Position numbers and translations under genes: made by a program. Under the pieces are notes generated by a model, which saw nothing but the letters and a program-made list of their open reading frames with translations, searched no databases and was not told the DNA's origin. From positions 1,302,001 to 1,366,000 of the forward strand of contig NZ_LN879468.1 of assembly GCF_001403635.1 (NCBI RefSeq): a stretch of DNA of 64,000 nt, in the 5' to 3' direction. Positions 8,620-17,796 of this stretch are shown piece after piece (position 1 is the first letter of the stretch; each line of letters begins with the position of its first letter). The DNA comes from Clostridium massiliamazoniense (lineage in GTDB: Bacteria; Bacillota; Clostridia; Clostridiales; Clostridiaceae).

Positions 8620-9674
8620 TTACTTTTCTTCTACAGCTTCACGTACCAAATCATAAAGTAAAGCTGGTTTATCTTTACTTTGTTCATTCAACTTTTCTTG
8701 CCAATCAATAACTCCTAAGTTGTCCAAAAGAAAACATAATTGTGCACCAGTTTCATAAGGCATATGATCAGCTAAAAAATTCTTTTGAATAGCTCCAGAT
8801 GATTTCACTGCTGGAATCACTTCTTGAAATGATACATTTTTTTTATTTGAAAAATACATCACCCCAAAATCATAATCTACATCCTTAGCTGCCTTAATTC
8901 CTACATAAGTAGCGTTCCCTCTATTGTTTCCATAGCCATTTCATCCTTTAAATAACTCGGATTTTCTTTAATTCTCTTATCCATAATTTCAATATATTCT
9001 TCAGCTAATTTTTTCCAATCAACTTTTTTGTTTTCTAGTTCAGCTTTTTGCATCTTAGCAAGCACGTTATATTCCTCTCCAATAAGTTCAATATCCTTAT
9101 CAGATAATTTACCTTCAAATCTACTTCCCATTTGCCAATTCTTTTGCATATAAAAATGGAAAGCTTCATGAGCTAAAAACGGCATAAAATGTAAAGAACT
9201 GTTTACTTCAGTTATAGACTTTTCATTATATTTTAAAAAATAAACTGGAGTACCCAAAACCTTTGGACTTGCTTTGAAAATAAAATAATTTTCTATCGAA
9301 TTAAAATTACCTGCTTCTAATTTTATCTTTAAAACACTTGGAAATAATCCACTAATACGATAAGCTTTACCACTATTTGGGATATCTATTTCCTTTGCAA
9401 ATAATCCAGATGGTCTATTTTGTGGATTTATCATATAAGCATGTCCTAGTACACCTTTATTAATAAATAAAAGACTACGATCTTTTAATTTGTAATTTTT
9501 CCAAAGAGGTTGTGATTTTGAAAATTGTGCAAACTCTTTTAATACATTTTGATCTAATTGGGATAAGTCTTCAAATTTCCCATCAAATAAGTTTGAGCCA
9601 ATAATTCCTAAATATAATAATAATATTATTAAAAACACTCTTTTTAAAATTTTTTTCATTATCTTCTCCTTCAA
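8620..9674 (-). pseudogene. Frameshifted membrane-anchored zinc metallopeptidase-like protein (gluzincin type)
   Basis: Two consecutive open frames belong to one gene. The first (start 9674, stop at 8901) has an N-terminal hydrophobic anchor (about residues 7-26) and HEAFHFYMQ, an HExxH zinc site, at about 172-180. The second glutamate ligand should lie in METIEGT. Immediately after EGT the frame breaks: near 8913 one base seems missing, and the other frame continues ATYVGIKAAKDVDYDFGVMYF and on to EAVEEK at 8620. Adding one base gives 352 codons including stop, a continuous and sensible protein. It is either a recent inactivating deletion or a read error. The first product keeps HExxH but loses the last 95 residues. 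Substrate is unknown. Confidence 0.8.
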
Positions 9675-10417
9675 TTTATTTTATAAAATATTTTAATAAT
9701 ATCTTAGTTACAAATTTATTTTAAAACCGCTTAAATAATTATATCTTTTTATTATCCTCTTTAAATATATTTTCCACATGGTTTCATTTTCAATAAATTA
9801 CTAATCCATTGAATAGCTCTAAACTCAAACTAACTAGTTCTTTTAATACATTTTTTCAGTGATATATATTTTATTATACATTAATAATAGTTTATACTCC
9901 AATAAATACTAAATAACATTTATATAGTATACTTTAAATTATTTTACCTTGGTGTATTTATGATTGAAACACACACCTTATTTAAACAGCTAAAATTATA
10001 CTTAACTATCTTTTATAAAATCTATTAAAATTTTAATTAGCATACTCAAATACCTAACCTACGGACAGTTATTTTACAATAAATTACTTTACTGATTTAA
10101 ATAATATTTTAATTTCAAAAGATTAATCAAATTTATTACTTAATTTCAATTTAATTTTTTAGTGCTGATATAATTTTATTTTTCTTATTTTGTATACAAA
10201 TAATTCTTATAGAAATATTTATAAGACTTTTAAAAAGGCTAAAATAGCTATTTTTTAATATATTGAAAGTTAATACAACAATAAAATAATTCATTGTTCC
10301 ACAAATCACCAAACTCCAACTCAATTTTAAAACATATCTAAAAATGTAGCATACTAGATTTCAATTTTTCTCTAAAACATTGAATTTATCTTTCTTGATA
10401 CTACAGATTTAGATGAT

Positions 10418-10455
10418 AAAAAAAGAGCCGAGCAATAACTTTGCTAAGCTCCTTT
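10418..10455 (+). terminator. Terminator-like hairpin in gene-free region
   Basis: Imperfect stem pairing GAGC and GAGCAA with TTTGCT and GCTC, preceded by eight A and followed by CTTTA. No gene upstream on the plus strand explains it. Confidence 0.45.
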
Positions 10456-10523
10456 ACTTATCTTGTTTTATCTTTATTTTTTCTTCGATTATCCTCTTAA
10501 CCCTATAATATCAAAATATTTTT

Positions 10524-10561
10524 ATACTAAACTTTATTAAAAATAATTAATGTTTAGTATA
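10524..10561 (-). terminator. Terminator after rlmD-like gene
   Basis: ATACTAAAC and GTTTAGTAT form a 9-bp stem about 30 bp past the rlmD stop, with further A/T pairing inside the loop. Confidence 0.6.
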
Positions 10562-10587
10562 AACAATTAAACTATTTTAAACTTATA

Positions 10588-11943
10588 TTATTTCTTATTT
10601 AAATTTACAACAGTCTCAACGTGTGGAGTATGTGGGAACATATCCATTAAAACTGTTTTTTCTATTTCATATCCACCTATTTGTAGAGCTTTTAAGTCTT
10701 CCACTAAAGTTTTTGGATTACATGAAACATATATTATTTGTTTTGGATTAAACTTAACTACGTATTCCATAGCTTTTGGATGAACTCCACTTCTAGGTGG
10801 GTCTAAGATTATTATGTCTGGTTTATCTTTTATTGTTTTTATAACCTCAGCTACATCACCAGCTATAAAGTTACAGTTTTCAAGGTTGTTTAGTTTAGCA
10901 TTTTCATTAGCAGCTACTACAGCTTCTTCTATAAGCTCAACACCAACAACTTTCTCTGCCTTTCCTGCAGCTATTTGACCAATTGTACCTGTTCCACAAT
11001 ATAAATCAAATACAACTTTATTACTTGCATCTCCCATAAAGTCTCTAACTATGCTATATAATTTTTCAGCACCCTCTGAGTTTGTTTGGAAGAATGAGAA
11101 TGGTGATATCTTAAATTTAAGACCTAATAATTCTTCTGTTATGTGGTCTTCACCATAAAGTATATTGATTTTCTCTGGAATTACAGCATCAGAAAATGAG
11201 TTGTTTTCTGTATGAATTATAGATTTTAAAGTTCCTTTGTAATCTAAGTTCTTTATTATTTCAACATATTCACTTAGATCAAAATCTATTTGTGTTGTAG
11301 TTACTAAGTTAACTATTATTTCACCAGTTTTCTTAGCTTTTCTGATTACTAAGTGTCTTAGATAACCTTCTCTTTGCATAACTTTATAAAATGGTAAGCC
11401 TTTTTCTCTAAAATAATTAACTGTTGCCTTACATACTATTTCAAAATCATCATCTGTTAAACAACATTTATCTATGTTAACTATTCCATTTCTCTTGTTT
11501 ACCATGTGCATTCCAAGGTTTAATTCTCCACCCTTAACTTCATCACCAAAGCTATACTCCATTTTATTTCTGTAATGATTTATTTCTGGGCTACTTTCTA
11601 TACCTAAGAATTTTCCCATAGTTACATTGCTTTCTTCAAAAAGCTTTTTAACTTCATCTGTTTTAAATTCTAATTGCTTTTCATAAGGTATAACTTGTTG
11701 AATACATCCTCCTGACACTCCATGGTGGTCACACATAGGTTCTATTTCATACTCAGCTTTTTCAACTACTTCAAGAACCTTTATTTCAGCGTATTCTCTT
11801 CTTTTTTTGCTAACTCTTCCCTTAACAACTTGACCTGGAAAAGCATTCTTTGCAAAAACTTTTAAGCCGTTCACATATCCAATTCCCTTTGCTGGAAATT
11901 CTATATCTTCTATTTTAACTTCAATTATGCTTCCTTTTTTCAT
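10588..11943 (-). CDS. rlmD: RlmD/RlmCD-type 23S rRNA (uracil-5-)-methyltransferase
   Basis: 451 residues. Layout: N-terminal TRAM domain (about 1-60) for RNA binding, an iron-sulfur cysteine region (about 70-165), and a SAM methyltransferase core (about 280-450) with [38 protein letters not shown] and the nucleophile Cys in VSCNPKTL. It makes 5-methyluridine in 23S rRNA. One oddity is that the FeS ligand pattern C-x5-C-x2-C reads [10 protein letters not shown], with Ser in place of the middle Cys; the fourth Cys is likely in NIDKCC. Firmicute paralogs modify different uridines (U747/U1939), so the exact site is not certain. It is co-transcribed with the small membrane protein 15 bp upstream. 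Confidence 0.88.
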   Translation of the reverse strand: MKKGSIIEVKIEDIEFPAKGIGYVNGLKVFAKNAFPGQVVKGRVSKKRREYAEIKVLEVVEKAEYEIEPMCDHHGVSGGCIQQVIPYEKQLEFKTDEVKKLFEESNVTMGKFLGIESSPEINHYRNKMEYSFGDEVKGGELNLGMHMVNKRNGIVNIDKCCLTDDDFEIVCKATVNYFREKGLPFYKVMQREGYLRHLVIRKAKKTGEIIVNLVTTTQIDFDLSEYVEIIKNLDYKGTLKSIIHTENNSFSDAVIPEKINILYGEDHITEELLGLKFKISPFSFFQTNSEGAEKLYSIVRDFMGDASNKVVFDLYCGTGTIGQIAAGKAEKVVGVELIEEAVVAANENAKLNNLENCNFIAGDVAEVIKTIKDKPDIIILDPPRSGVHPKAMEYVVKFNPKQIIYVSCNPKTLVEDLKALQIGGYEIEKTVLMDMFPHTPHVETVVNLNKK

Positions 11944-11958
11944 TATACACTCCTAAAA

Positions 11959-12228
11959 TTATTTAAATAATTTATTACCAACAGTAGCTTTAAGTTTTGA
12001 ACTTTCTAATATTGGTCTATAGCATATATTCATTATTAAATATAATAAAAAGAATAGAGGTACTCTTTCTGCTATATAGTATCCAAATATCTTAAATCCT
12101 CCATCAAAAATAGCTAATAATATTAAAGCACAAACTATTATACAACATTGGTTAGCCACTTCAACCATTATTTTAGAAAAAAAACCTTGTTTTCTGTTTT
12201 CATTTTGCTCTTGGGAATTTTGTTCCAT
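11959..12228 (-). CDS. Small two-helix membrane protein of unknown function
   Basis: 89 residues: a hydrophilic Gln/Asn/Glu-rich N-terminus, then two hydrophobic helices (about 22-48 and 50-70) and a short basic tail. No family recognised. Its stop is 15 bp before the rlmD start, so the two likely form an operon; a role in rRNA modification does not follow from that. AGGAGG lies before the ATG. Confidence 0.7.
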   Translation of the reverse strand: MEQNSQEQNENRKQGFFSKIMVEVANQCCIIVCALILLAIFDGGFKIFGYYIAERVPLFFLLYLIMNICYRPILESSKLKATVGNKLFK

Positions 12229-12641
12229 TATTAAATTCCTCCTTGTTTTTTTTACTTCAAATATCTTTCTAATATTAACTTTCGTTTAATAAGTATACTA
12301 TATTAAATACTTACTGTAAACTTTCATAGGCTCTTATTCATATCTTTTACATAAAAATAAATTTTATTATTAACTCTCTTAAATTCTAGTGTTAGGAATA
12401 TTTTTATTTCAAAAATATCTTAATAATTTCTACTGTTTTTCACTATGTCTTCATAAAAAATTCATCTTTATCCCCTTAATAAAATACTCAAAATCTTTAT
12501 TAATTTTAATTAATTTATTTTTAAAAATATTTTTTGTCAAATAACTTCATTTTTTAAGTTAATTTTTGGAATTATTTTCTTTTACTTTTAAAATTTACTG
12601 TGAGATTATAAGTATGTAAACATTTTTAAGGGGGAATTTTA
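12229..12641. other. 413-bp divergent intergenic region
   Basis: It separates the divergent rlmD operon and the large CBM gene. No gene is seen. It is extremely AT-rich, with promoter-like boxes for the CBM gene near 12566-12594. Confidence 0.5.
12566..12594 (+). promoter_or_regulatory. Candidate sigma-A promoter for the CBM protein gene
   Basis: TTGGAA at 12566-12571 and TAAAAT at 12589-12594 with a 17-bp spacer, about 48 bp before the GTG start. In such AT-rich DNA chance matches are common. Confidence 0.4.
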
Positions 12642-15600
12642 GTGAGAAAACTTAAAAGTAAACTAACAAAAACTTTATCATTACTAATATCTTTTGCTTT
12701 TATACTTGCTTTAGTACCTACTAGTTATGCTACAGCTACAGAAAAAAATAATGTAAAAGCAGCTTCGGGAGCTCCCGGAAAGCCACTTTTACAACACGAC
12801 CAATATGGAAATGACTGTGATGGAAATTATAATATAAACTTTAATATGTGGCATGGTAACAACGGTACAAGCTATAAACTTTATGAAAGAATAGGTATAA
12901 AAAATGACTTTACTGTGGTCGCAGAAGGAAAACTGGAAGATGAAACTCCTGGACCACAAACTGGTACTATTCAAATTACAGGAAGAACTATTCCTGGAAC
13001 TTACTATTACTATTTAGAATTAAGTAACTCCTTTGGTACAACTATAAGTGAAACTATATCTCTTAGAGTTGGGTCAGCTGAAACTAGTAAAATAGTTATT
13101 GATAAAATAGATGACCAAAGAACAGAAATTCAATTTACAGTTCCACAAGGCAATTCTCAATATAAACTAATTCATGTTGATGCAAAGGAACCTAAATTTA
13201 AAGTTATTTCAAGTAATACTTCCTCTGTTAAAGCCTCTATTCTTAATGGAGATACTTTAAAAATTGAAGCTATAGGAGAAGGAAGAAGTGGATTAAAAAT
13301 AATAGAAGAAAGTACTGGTGAAATAAGACAAATAGGTTGTAGAGTCTTAAAGGCTGATGGAAAAGTTCCTGGAATGCCTAACTATCTTTCTATTGGACAA
13401 GTTTCAGAAGATACTGATAACGATTTAAACTTTTGGAAGGAAACTTCCAATGATGATACAAATAAAAGAACTGATATAAGATATATTTATATAAATGGAG
13501 GTCCTATAAGCGGTTGGAGAAAATGGACAACTGAAGATGGTGCTAGAGCTAAAAAATACATTACCGAAAGTTTAAAACTTGGAATGATTCCATTCTTTGT
13601 TTATTACAATATTCCAGATGATGCTGAAGACTATGCTGTAGATATAGCTCACATAAATGATAAAGCTTATATGGAAGCATACTTCCAAGACTTAAAATTC
13701 CTATTAGATATTTGTAAAGAGTATGCTGGTGATGAAACTGTTGGTATGGTATTTGAACCAGATTTCTTAGGTTATATGATGCAACAATCTGGAAAGCAAC
13801 CTAATGAAATTTCTGCTGTAGTTGATGCTGCTTATAGTTCAGGTATATTAGAAAAGGGAAAAGATCCTAATTTCGAAAATAATGTTAAAGGTTTAGTTGA
13901 AGCTATTAATTACACAGTTGAAAAATATTATCCTCAAGCTTATAACGGATGGCAATTTAATATTTGGGCATTTAGTGAACCTGGTATCCCTAGCCAAGGT
14001 GTTCTTCATAAAACTGAATTTATAGGTATGGAAGAAGGACAAAAATATATAGAAGATGTTGCTAGAAAAACTGCTGAATACTATTTAGCAGCTGGAATAA
14101 ACTCCTATGGAACTGAATTTATATCAATAGACAAATACGGCTTAGATGGTGCTTATGAACCTGGTGCTGCTGAAAATCCAAAGGATTCAAAATGGCTTTG
14201 GAACTCTGATATTTGGAATAACTATTTACTTTACACAAAAACTCTTCATAAGACTACAGAAAAACCAGTTATTCTTTGGCAAATACCTGTAGGACATTTA
14301 AATTCCTCTCAAGAAAATAACCCATATGATTCTAGTGGCAAATTTAAAGATTTAACTAATGCTGTTGGAAACTATGAAGATTCTGCTCCTACCTTCTTCT
14401 TTGGAGATACCTTTGAAGCTGGTGGTGGAAAAAGAACAGAATACTTTGGCACCAATGAATATAATGACCCTAAAATAAAAGCTCAAGGAGATACAATTAC
14501 TTGGGGAAATCACATGAAAGAAGCTAAAGATGCTGGTGTTGTTTCTATATTATTCGGTGCTGGTGTTGGTGCTAGTACAGATGCAGTAGGTTCCCCTGCT
14601 TCTGATAACTATTGGTGGATAACTAAAGCTCAAAGATATTTAAAAAATCCATTACCTTTAGATCCTTCTGATATTGAACAACCAGAAAATAATTTACCTA
14701 GAAAACCATCAATTAGTGCTGATAACGTTGAAAACAAAGGCAATTATACTCTTTCAGTAAGAATCCCTGAAAAATCACTTGCTACTTCTTACAAATTATT
14801 TGAAAATGGTAAAGAAATAAAATCTGGTGCAGTTTCTGAAAAAGCTTTAGATTTTGAAGTTCCTTTTACCAATAAAGCTGTAGGAAAATATAACTATTAT
14901 GTTGAATTAACAAATAATCATGGCAAAACTTCAAGTGACACTATAACTATTAATGTTATTTCAGAAACAGAAAATCCAAATCCAAATCCTGACCCAAAAC
15001 CAGAAGAAAATAATGTTGATGTCAATTTTGAGGTAACTCAAGATTGGGGTACTAGTGCTAACTATCAAATAACCATTACTAATAAGACAAATAAAGAACT
15101 ACAAAATTGGAATCTCTCTTTCGAATTTTCAAAAAAAATAAGTAATGCTTGGGATGTTCAATTTAGTGAAAACAATGGACTTTATTGTTTTAAACCTAAT
15201 AGCTGGAATGGAACTATAGCCCCTGGAAAATCAATTAGCTTTGGTGGTGCTTGTGATGGTAATGTTGGTTCTCTAAAGCCAACTAACATTAAATTCACAG
15301 CAGATGGATTAGAAGATTCTACTCCTGAAACACCAAAAGTTCCAGAAAAACCTGAAAATAATTTACCACTTAAAGGTACCTTAACTACTAGTACCACTAA
15401 CAGTAAAGATGGTAACTATTCTTTAACATTAACTTTACCAAATAACCATAATACTACTTCTTATGAAGTATTAGAAAATAATAAATCTATAAAATCTGCT
15501 TCTTTTGCAAGTTCATCTACTTTAATAAAAGAAGACTTTAAAAATAGAACAGATGGAAATTACACTTATGAAGTTATTTTAAAAAATAAAAATGGTGAAA

Positions 15601-15806
15601 CAAAAACTTCTAAAGTTACTGTATCAGTAAAAAAAGAAAATGCTGAAAAACCTACACCTGGAGTTAATCCTTGGAAAGCAAATGTTAACTATAAATCTGG
15701 AGATATAGTGTCCTACAACAACAAAGAATATAAATGTACTCAACCACATTTATCTTTAAATGGCTGGGAGCCAACTAATGTTCCAGCACTTTGGTCCCAA
15801 AAGTAA
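12642..15806 (+). CDS. Large secreted modular protein: Ig-like modules, unassigned catalytic-like region, CBM2 and CBM5/12
   Basis: 1054 residues from a GTG start, with AAGGGGG 7 nt upstream. Order seen: signal peptide 1-31 (cleaved near SYATA); Ig-like module 44-145 (PGKPLLQHDQYG ... YYYYLELSNSFG); a Big2-like beta stretch about 146-240; a central 425-residue region 243-668; second Ig-like module 686-774 (YNYYVELTNNHGKTS); a CBM2 cellulose/chitin-binding module 792-891 with its two Cys and conserved Trp (NAWDVQF, NSWNGTI); third Ig-like module 906-998; and a C-terminal CBM5/12 chitin-binding module 1009-1052 (NPWKANVNYKSGDIVSYNNK). The central region has strand-end motifs such as GMVFEPDFLGYM, WAFSEPG, YGTEFISIDKYGLDG and VILWQIPVGH, which suggest a TIM-barrel hydrolase, but I cannot assign a GH family; the GH18 DxxDxDxE motif is absent. 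Binding modules point to insoluble polysaccharide, probably chitin. Confidence 0.88.
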   Translation: MRKLKSKLTKTLSLLISFAFILALVPTSYATATEKNNVKAASGAPGKPLLQHDQYGNDCDGNYNINFNMWHGNNGTSYKLYERIGIKNDFTVVAEGKLEDETPGPQTGTIQITGRTIPGTYYYYLELSNSFGTTISETISLRVGSAETSKIVIDKIDDQRTEIQFTVPQGNSQYKLIHVDAKEPKFKVISSNTSSVKASILNGDTLKIEAIGEGRSGLKIIEESTGEIRQIGCRVLKADGKVPGMPNYLSIGQVSEDTDNDLNFWKETSNDDTNKRTDIRYIYINGGPISGWRKWTTEDGARAKKYITESLKLGMIPFFVYYNIPDDAEDYAVDIAHINDKAYMEAYFQDLKFLLDICKEYAGDETVGMVFEPDFLGYMMQQSGKQPNEISAVVDAAYSSGILEKGKDPNFENNVKGLVEAINYTVEKYYPQAYNGWQFNIWAFSEPGIPSQGVLHKTEFIGMEEGQKYIEDVARKTAEYYLAAGINSYGTEFISIDKYGLDGAYEPGAAENPKDSKWLWNSDIWNNYLLYTKTLHKTTEKPVILWQIPVGHLNSSQENNPYDSSGKFKDLTNAVGNYEDSAPTFFFGDTFEAGGGKRTEYFGTNEYNDPKIKAQGDTITWGNHMKEAKDAGVVSILFGAGVGASTDAVGSPASDNYWWITKAQRYLKNPLPLDPSDIEQPENNLPRKPSISADNVENKGNYTLSVRIPEKSLATSYKLFENGKEIKSGAVSEKALDFEVPFTNKAVGKYNYYVELTNNHGKTSSDTITINVISETENPNPNPDPKPEENNVDVNFEVTQDWGTSANYQITITNKTNKELQNWNLSFEFSKKISNAWDVQFSENNGLYCFKPNSWNGTIAPGKSISFGGACDGNVGSLKPTNIKFTADGLEDSTPETPKVPEKPENNLPLKGTLTTSTTNSKDGNYSLTLTLPNNHNTTSYEVLENNKSIKSASFASSSTLIKEDFKNRTDGNYTYEVILKNKNGETKTSKVTVSVKKENAEKPTPGVNPWKANVNYKSGDIVSYNNKEYKCTQPHLSLNGWEPTNVPALWSQK

Positions 15807-15849
15807 AATTTTATAAGTAGTCACTAATAGAGAACCTATATACTAAATA

Positions 15850-15899
15850 AAAAAATAGAAGGGATATATCAAAATTACAGATATATCCCTCCTATTTTT
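15850..15899. terminator. Bidirectional terminator between CBM gene and selB
   Basis: GGGATATATC pairs with GATATATCCC, with outer AAAAATA pairing TATTTTT. The hairpin lies between the two convergent genes and touches the selB stop codon. Confidence 0.9.
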
Positions 15900-17796
15900 A
15901 TACTAAAATACGCTTATCTTCTACTCTTTTAGTTATTTTTTCTCTGTCTAAATATTCAAGGATAGGTACTAAATATTTTCTTGAACTATCTATTAATTCC
16001 TTTAATTGTCCTATATTTATTGAACCATTTTCTTTTATATAGTTTATAACTAAGTCTTTAACTTTTTCTACGTTATCTTTATGAAGAGTTATTCCTTCTC
16101 CAATATAGATTAATTCCTTAGTATCAATTAAATAATTATATATTTCCTTAGCTTTAGACTTTTTATCTATTTTTCCTATTATATCTTCTGCCTTCTCTGT
16201 TTTAAATCCACCTTTTAAGTATTTCTCTATAAGTATTTCCTTAATTTTATTTTCCTCTTCAGTGAATTTAACCTCTCTTTCAAAGGCCCAAACTAAAGTT
16301 TCATTAAAGTCTATTATTTTTCTTTCCTTTAATAAAACTAACAGCTCATTAAATATATTTCCTTTTGCTTTAAAGTCTAATATATTCTTTTTAAATTCTT
16401 CTTTATTTATACCCAGCTTAAAGCTTTCTTTTGAATAGTATTCTTTAAAATATTTTTCTATTTTATTAGAAAGCTCTGATAAATATCTACTGTGTATATA
16501 AAAATCTTTTCCAATTCTTATAATAATCTTTTCTTCTTCTAATTTTTCAAAAGCTTTATCTATTTCTTCTTCAGTTGAATTGAAACTATTTCTTATTTCA
16601 GAAACTGTAGTCATTTTATTCTCATTATTTATTATATAATTACTTATTCTATCATTTAGAGAGCCATCTTCTTTCATCTTTAAATCCATAATATATTTTT
16701 CATTAAATCTTTTAGCTTTATTGGCCTTTGCTTCTAAAATTGTCCCTCCACCTATGGTATACATAGGTGAATAAGTCCTTATAATTATTTTATCCTTGTA
16801 TTTTGAACAAAGTTCCTCTTCAAGTCTTATTTGAACATTTGCTGTTTCTCCAACTTTAAGTTCTTCTCTATCCAATAAAACAACTCGTCCCATTATTTCA
16901 TTAGTATTGCAATAAATTCTAACTCTATCCCTGTTTTTTATGCTTCTTTCTGCATCCTTTAATAAAGTAACTTTACAGTCTATAATAAAGCTTGATGTTT
17001 CCTTTGCTGGTTCACCTATAACCATACCTCTTTTTAATTCTTCTTTTTTTAGGTTTGGTAAGTTTATAGCAGTTCTTTCTCCAGCATTAGCAAATTCTCT
17101 TTTTTCATTATGAACTTCAATTCCTCTTACCTTTGAAATTAAGCCTCCTGGATTTATTTCTACTTCATCATTAACTGAAATAGTTCCACCAAGAGCTGTT
17201 CCTGTAACAATTGTTCCGATTCCCTTTACAGAAAATATTCTATCTATAGGCATTCTAAATAATGCTTCTTTATTTTTTTCTTCAGCATCCTTTACTAAGG
17301 TTCTTAATTCATTAATTAAATTATCTATACCCTCTTTAGACTTACTACTCACCTCTACTATTTTACAATTTTCTAAAAATGAACCTTTTACCATATCATT
17401 TATATCTTCTTTTACTATTTCTATAATATCCTCAGAAGCTAAATCCTTTTTAGTTAATACTATTATTCCTGACTTTATGTCTAAGAGCTTTAATATATTA
17501 AAATGCTCTATAGTCTGAGGCATTACTCCCTCATCTGCTGCAATAACTAACATTACTATATCAATAGATGCTGCTCCACCTATCATATTCTTTATAAACT
17601 TTTCATGACCTGGAACATCTATAATAGCAGCTCTTATATCTTCATCTAAATTAAAATAAGTATAACCATTTTCTATAGTTATCTCCCTTAACTTTTCTTC
17701 CTTTAATCTATCTAAATCATTACCTGTAAGGGCTTTAACTAAAGATGTTTTTCCATGATCTATATGACCTGCTGTCCCTATAACTATATGCTTCAT
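15898..17796 (-). CDS. selB: Selenocysteine-specific elongation factor SelB
   Basis: 632 residues, normal for bacterial SelB. An EF-Tu-like GTPase opens with GTAGHIDHGKTSLVKAL (G1), DVPGHEKFIKNM (G3) and LTKKDLA (G4). Beta-barrel domains follow with FSVKGIGTIVTGTALGG, and the C-terminal third has the winged-helix repeats that bind the SECIS hairpin of mRNA. It delivers Sec-tRNA to UGA codons. It overlaps selA by 4 bp, so translation is probably coupled. The presence of the full set with a Sec-containing SelD supports an active selenocysteine pathway. Confidence 0.96.
   Translation of the reverse strand: MKHIVIGTAGHIDHGKTSLVKALTGNDLDRLKEEKLREITIENGYTYFNLDEDIRAAIIDVPGHEKFIKNMIGGAASIDIVMLVIAADEGVMPQTIEHFNILKLLDIKSGIIVLTKKDLASEDIIEIVKEDINDMVKGSFLENCKIVEVSSKSKEGIDNLINELRTLVKDAEEKNKEALFRMPIDRIFSVKGIGTIVTGTALGGTISVNDEVEINPGGLISKVRGIEVHNEKREFANAGERTAINLPNLKKEELKRGMVIGEPAKETSSFIIDCKVTLLKDAERSIKNRDRVRIYCNTNEIMGRVVLLDREELKVGETANVQIRLEEELCSKYKDKIIIRTYSPMYTIGGGTILEAKANKAKRFNEKYIMDLKMKEDGSLNDRISNYIINNENKMTTVSEIRNSFNSTEEEIDKAFEKLEEEKIIIRIGKDFYIHSRYLSELSNKIEKYFKEYYSKESFKLGINKEEFKKNILDFKAKGNIFNELLVLLKERKIIDFNETLVWAFEREVKFTEEENKIKEILIEKYLKGGFKTEKAEDIIGKIDKKSKAKEIYNYLIDTKELIYIGEGITLHKDNVEKVKDLVINYIKENGSINIGQLKELIDSSRKYLVPILEYLDREKITKRVEDKRILV

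Larger units (their letters stand above)
9675..10587. other. 913-bp gene-free AT-rich stretch
   Basis: No open frame with a ribosome binding site and no recognisable protein remnant on either strand. It holds two hairpins near its right end (10418-10455 and 10524-10561). The rest is very AT-rich and unremarkable to the eye. It may be a remnant of lost genes or hold a promoter for the metallopeptidase gene. Confidence 0.5.
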
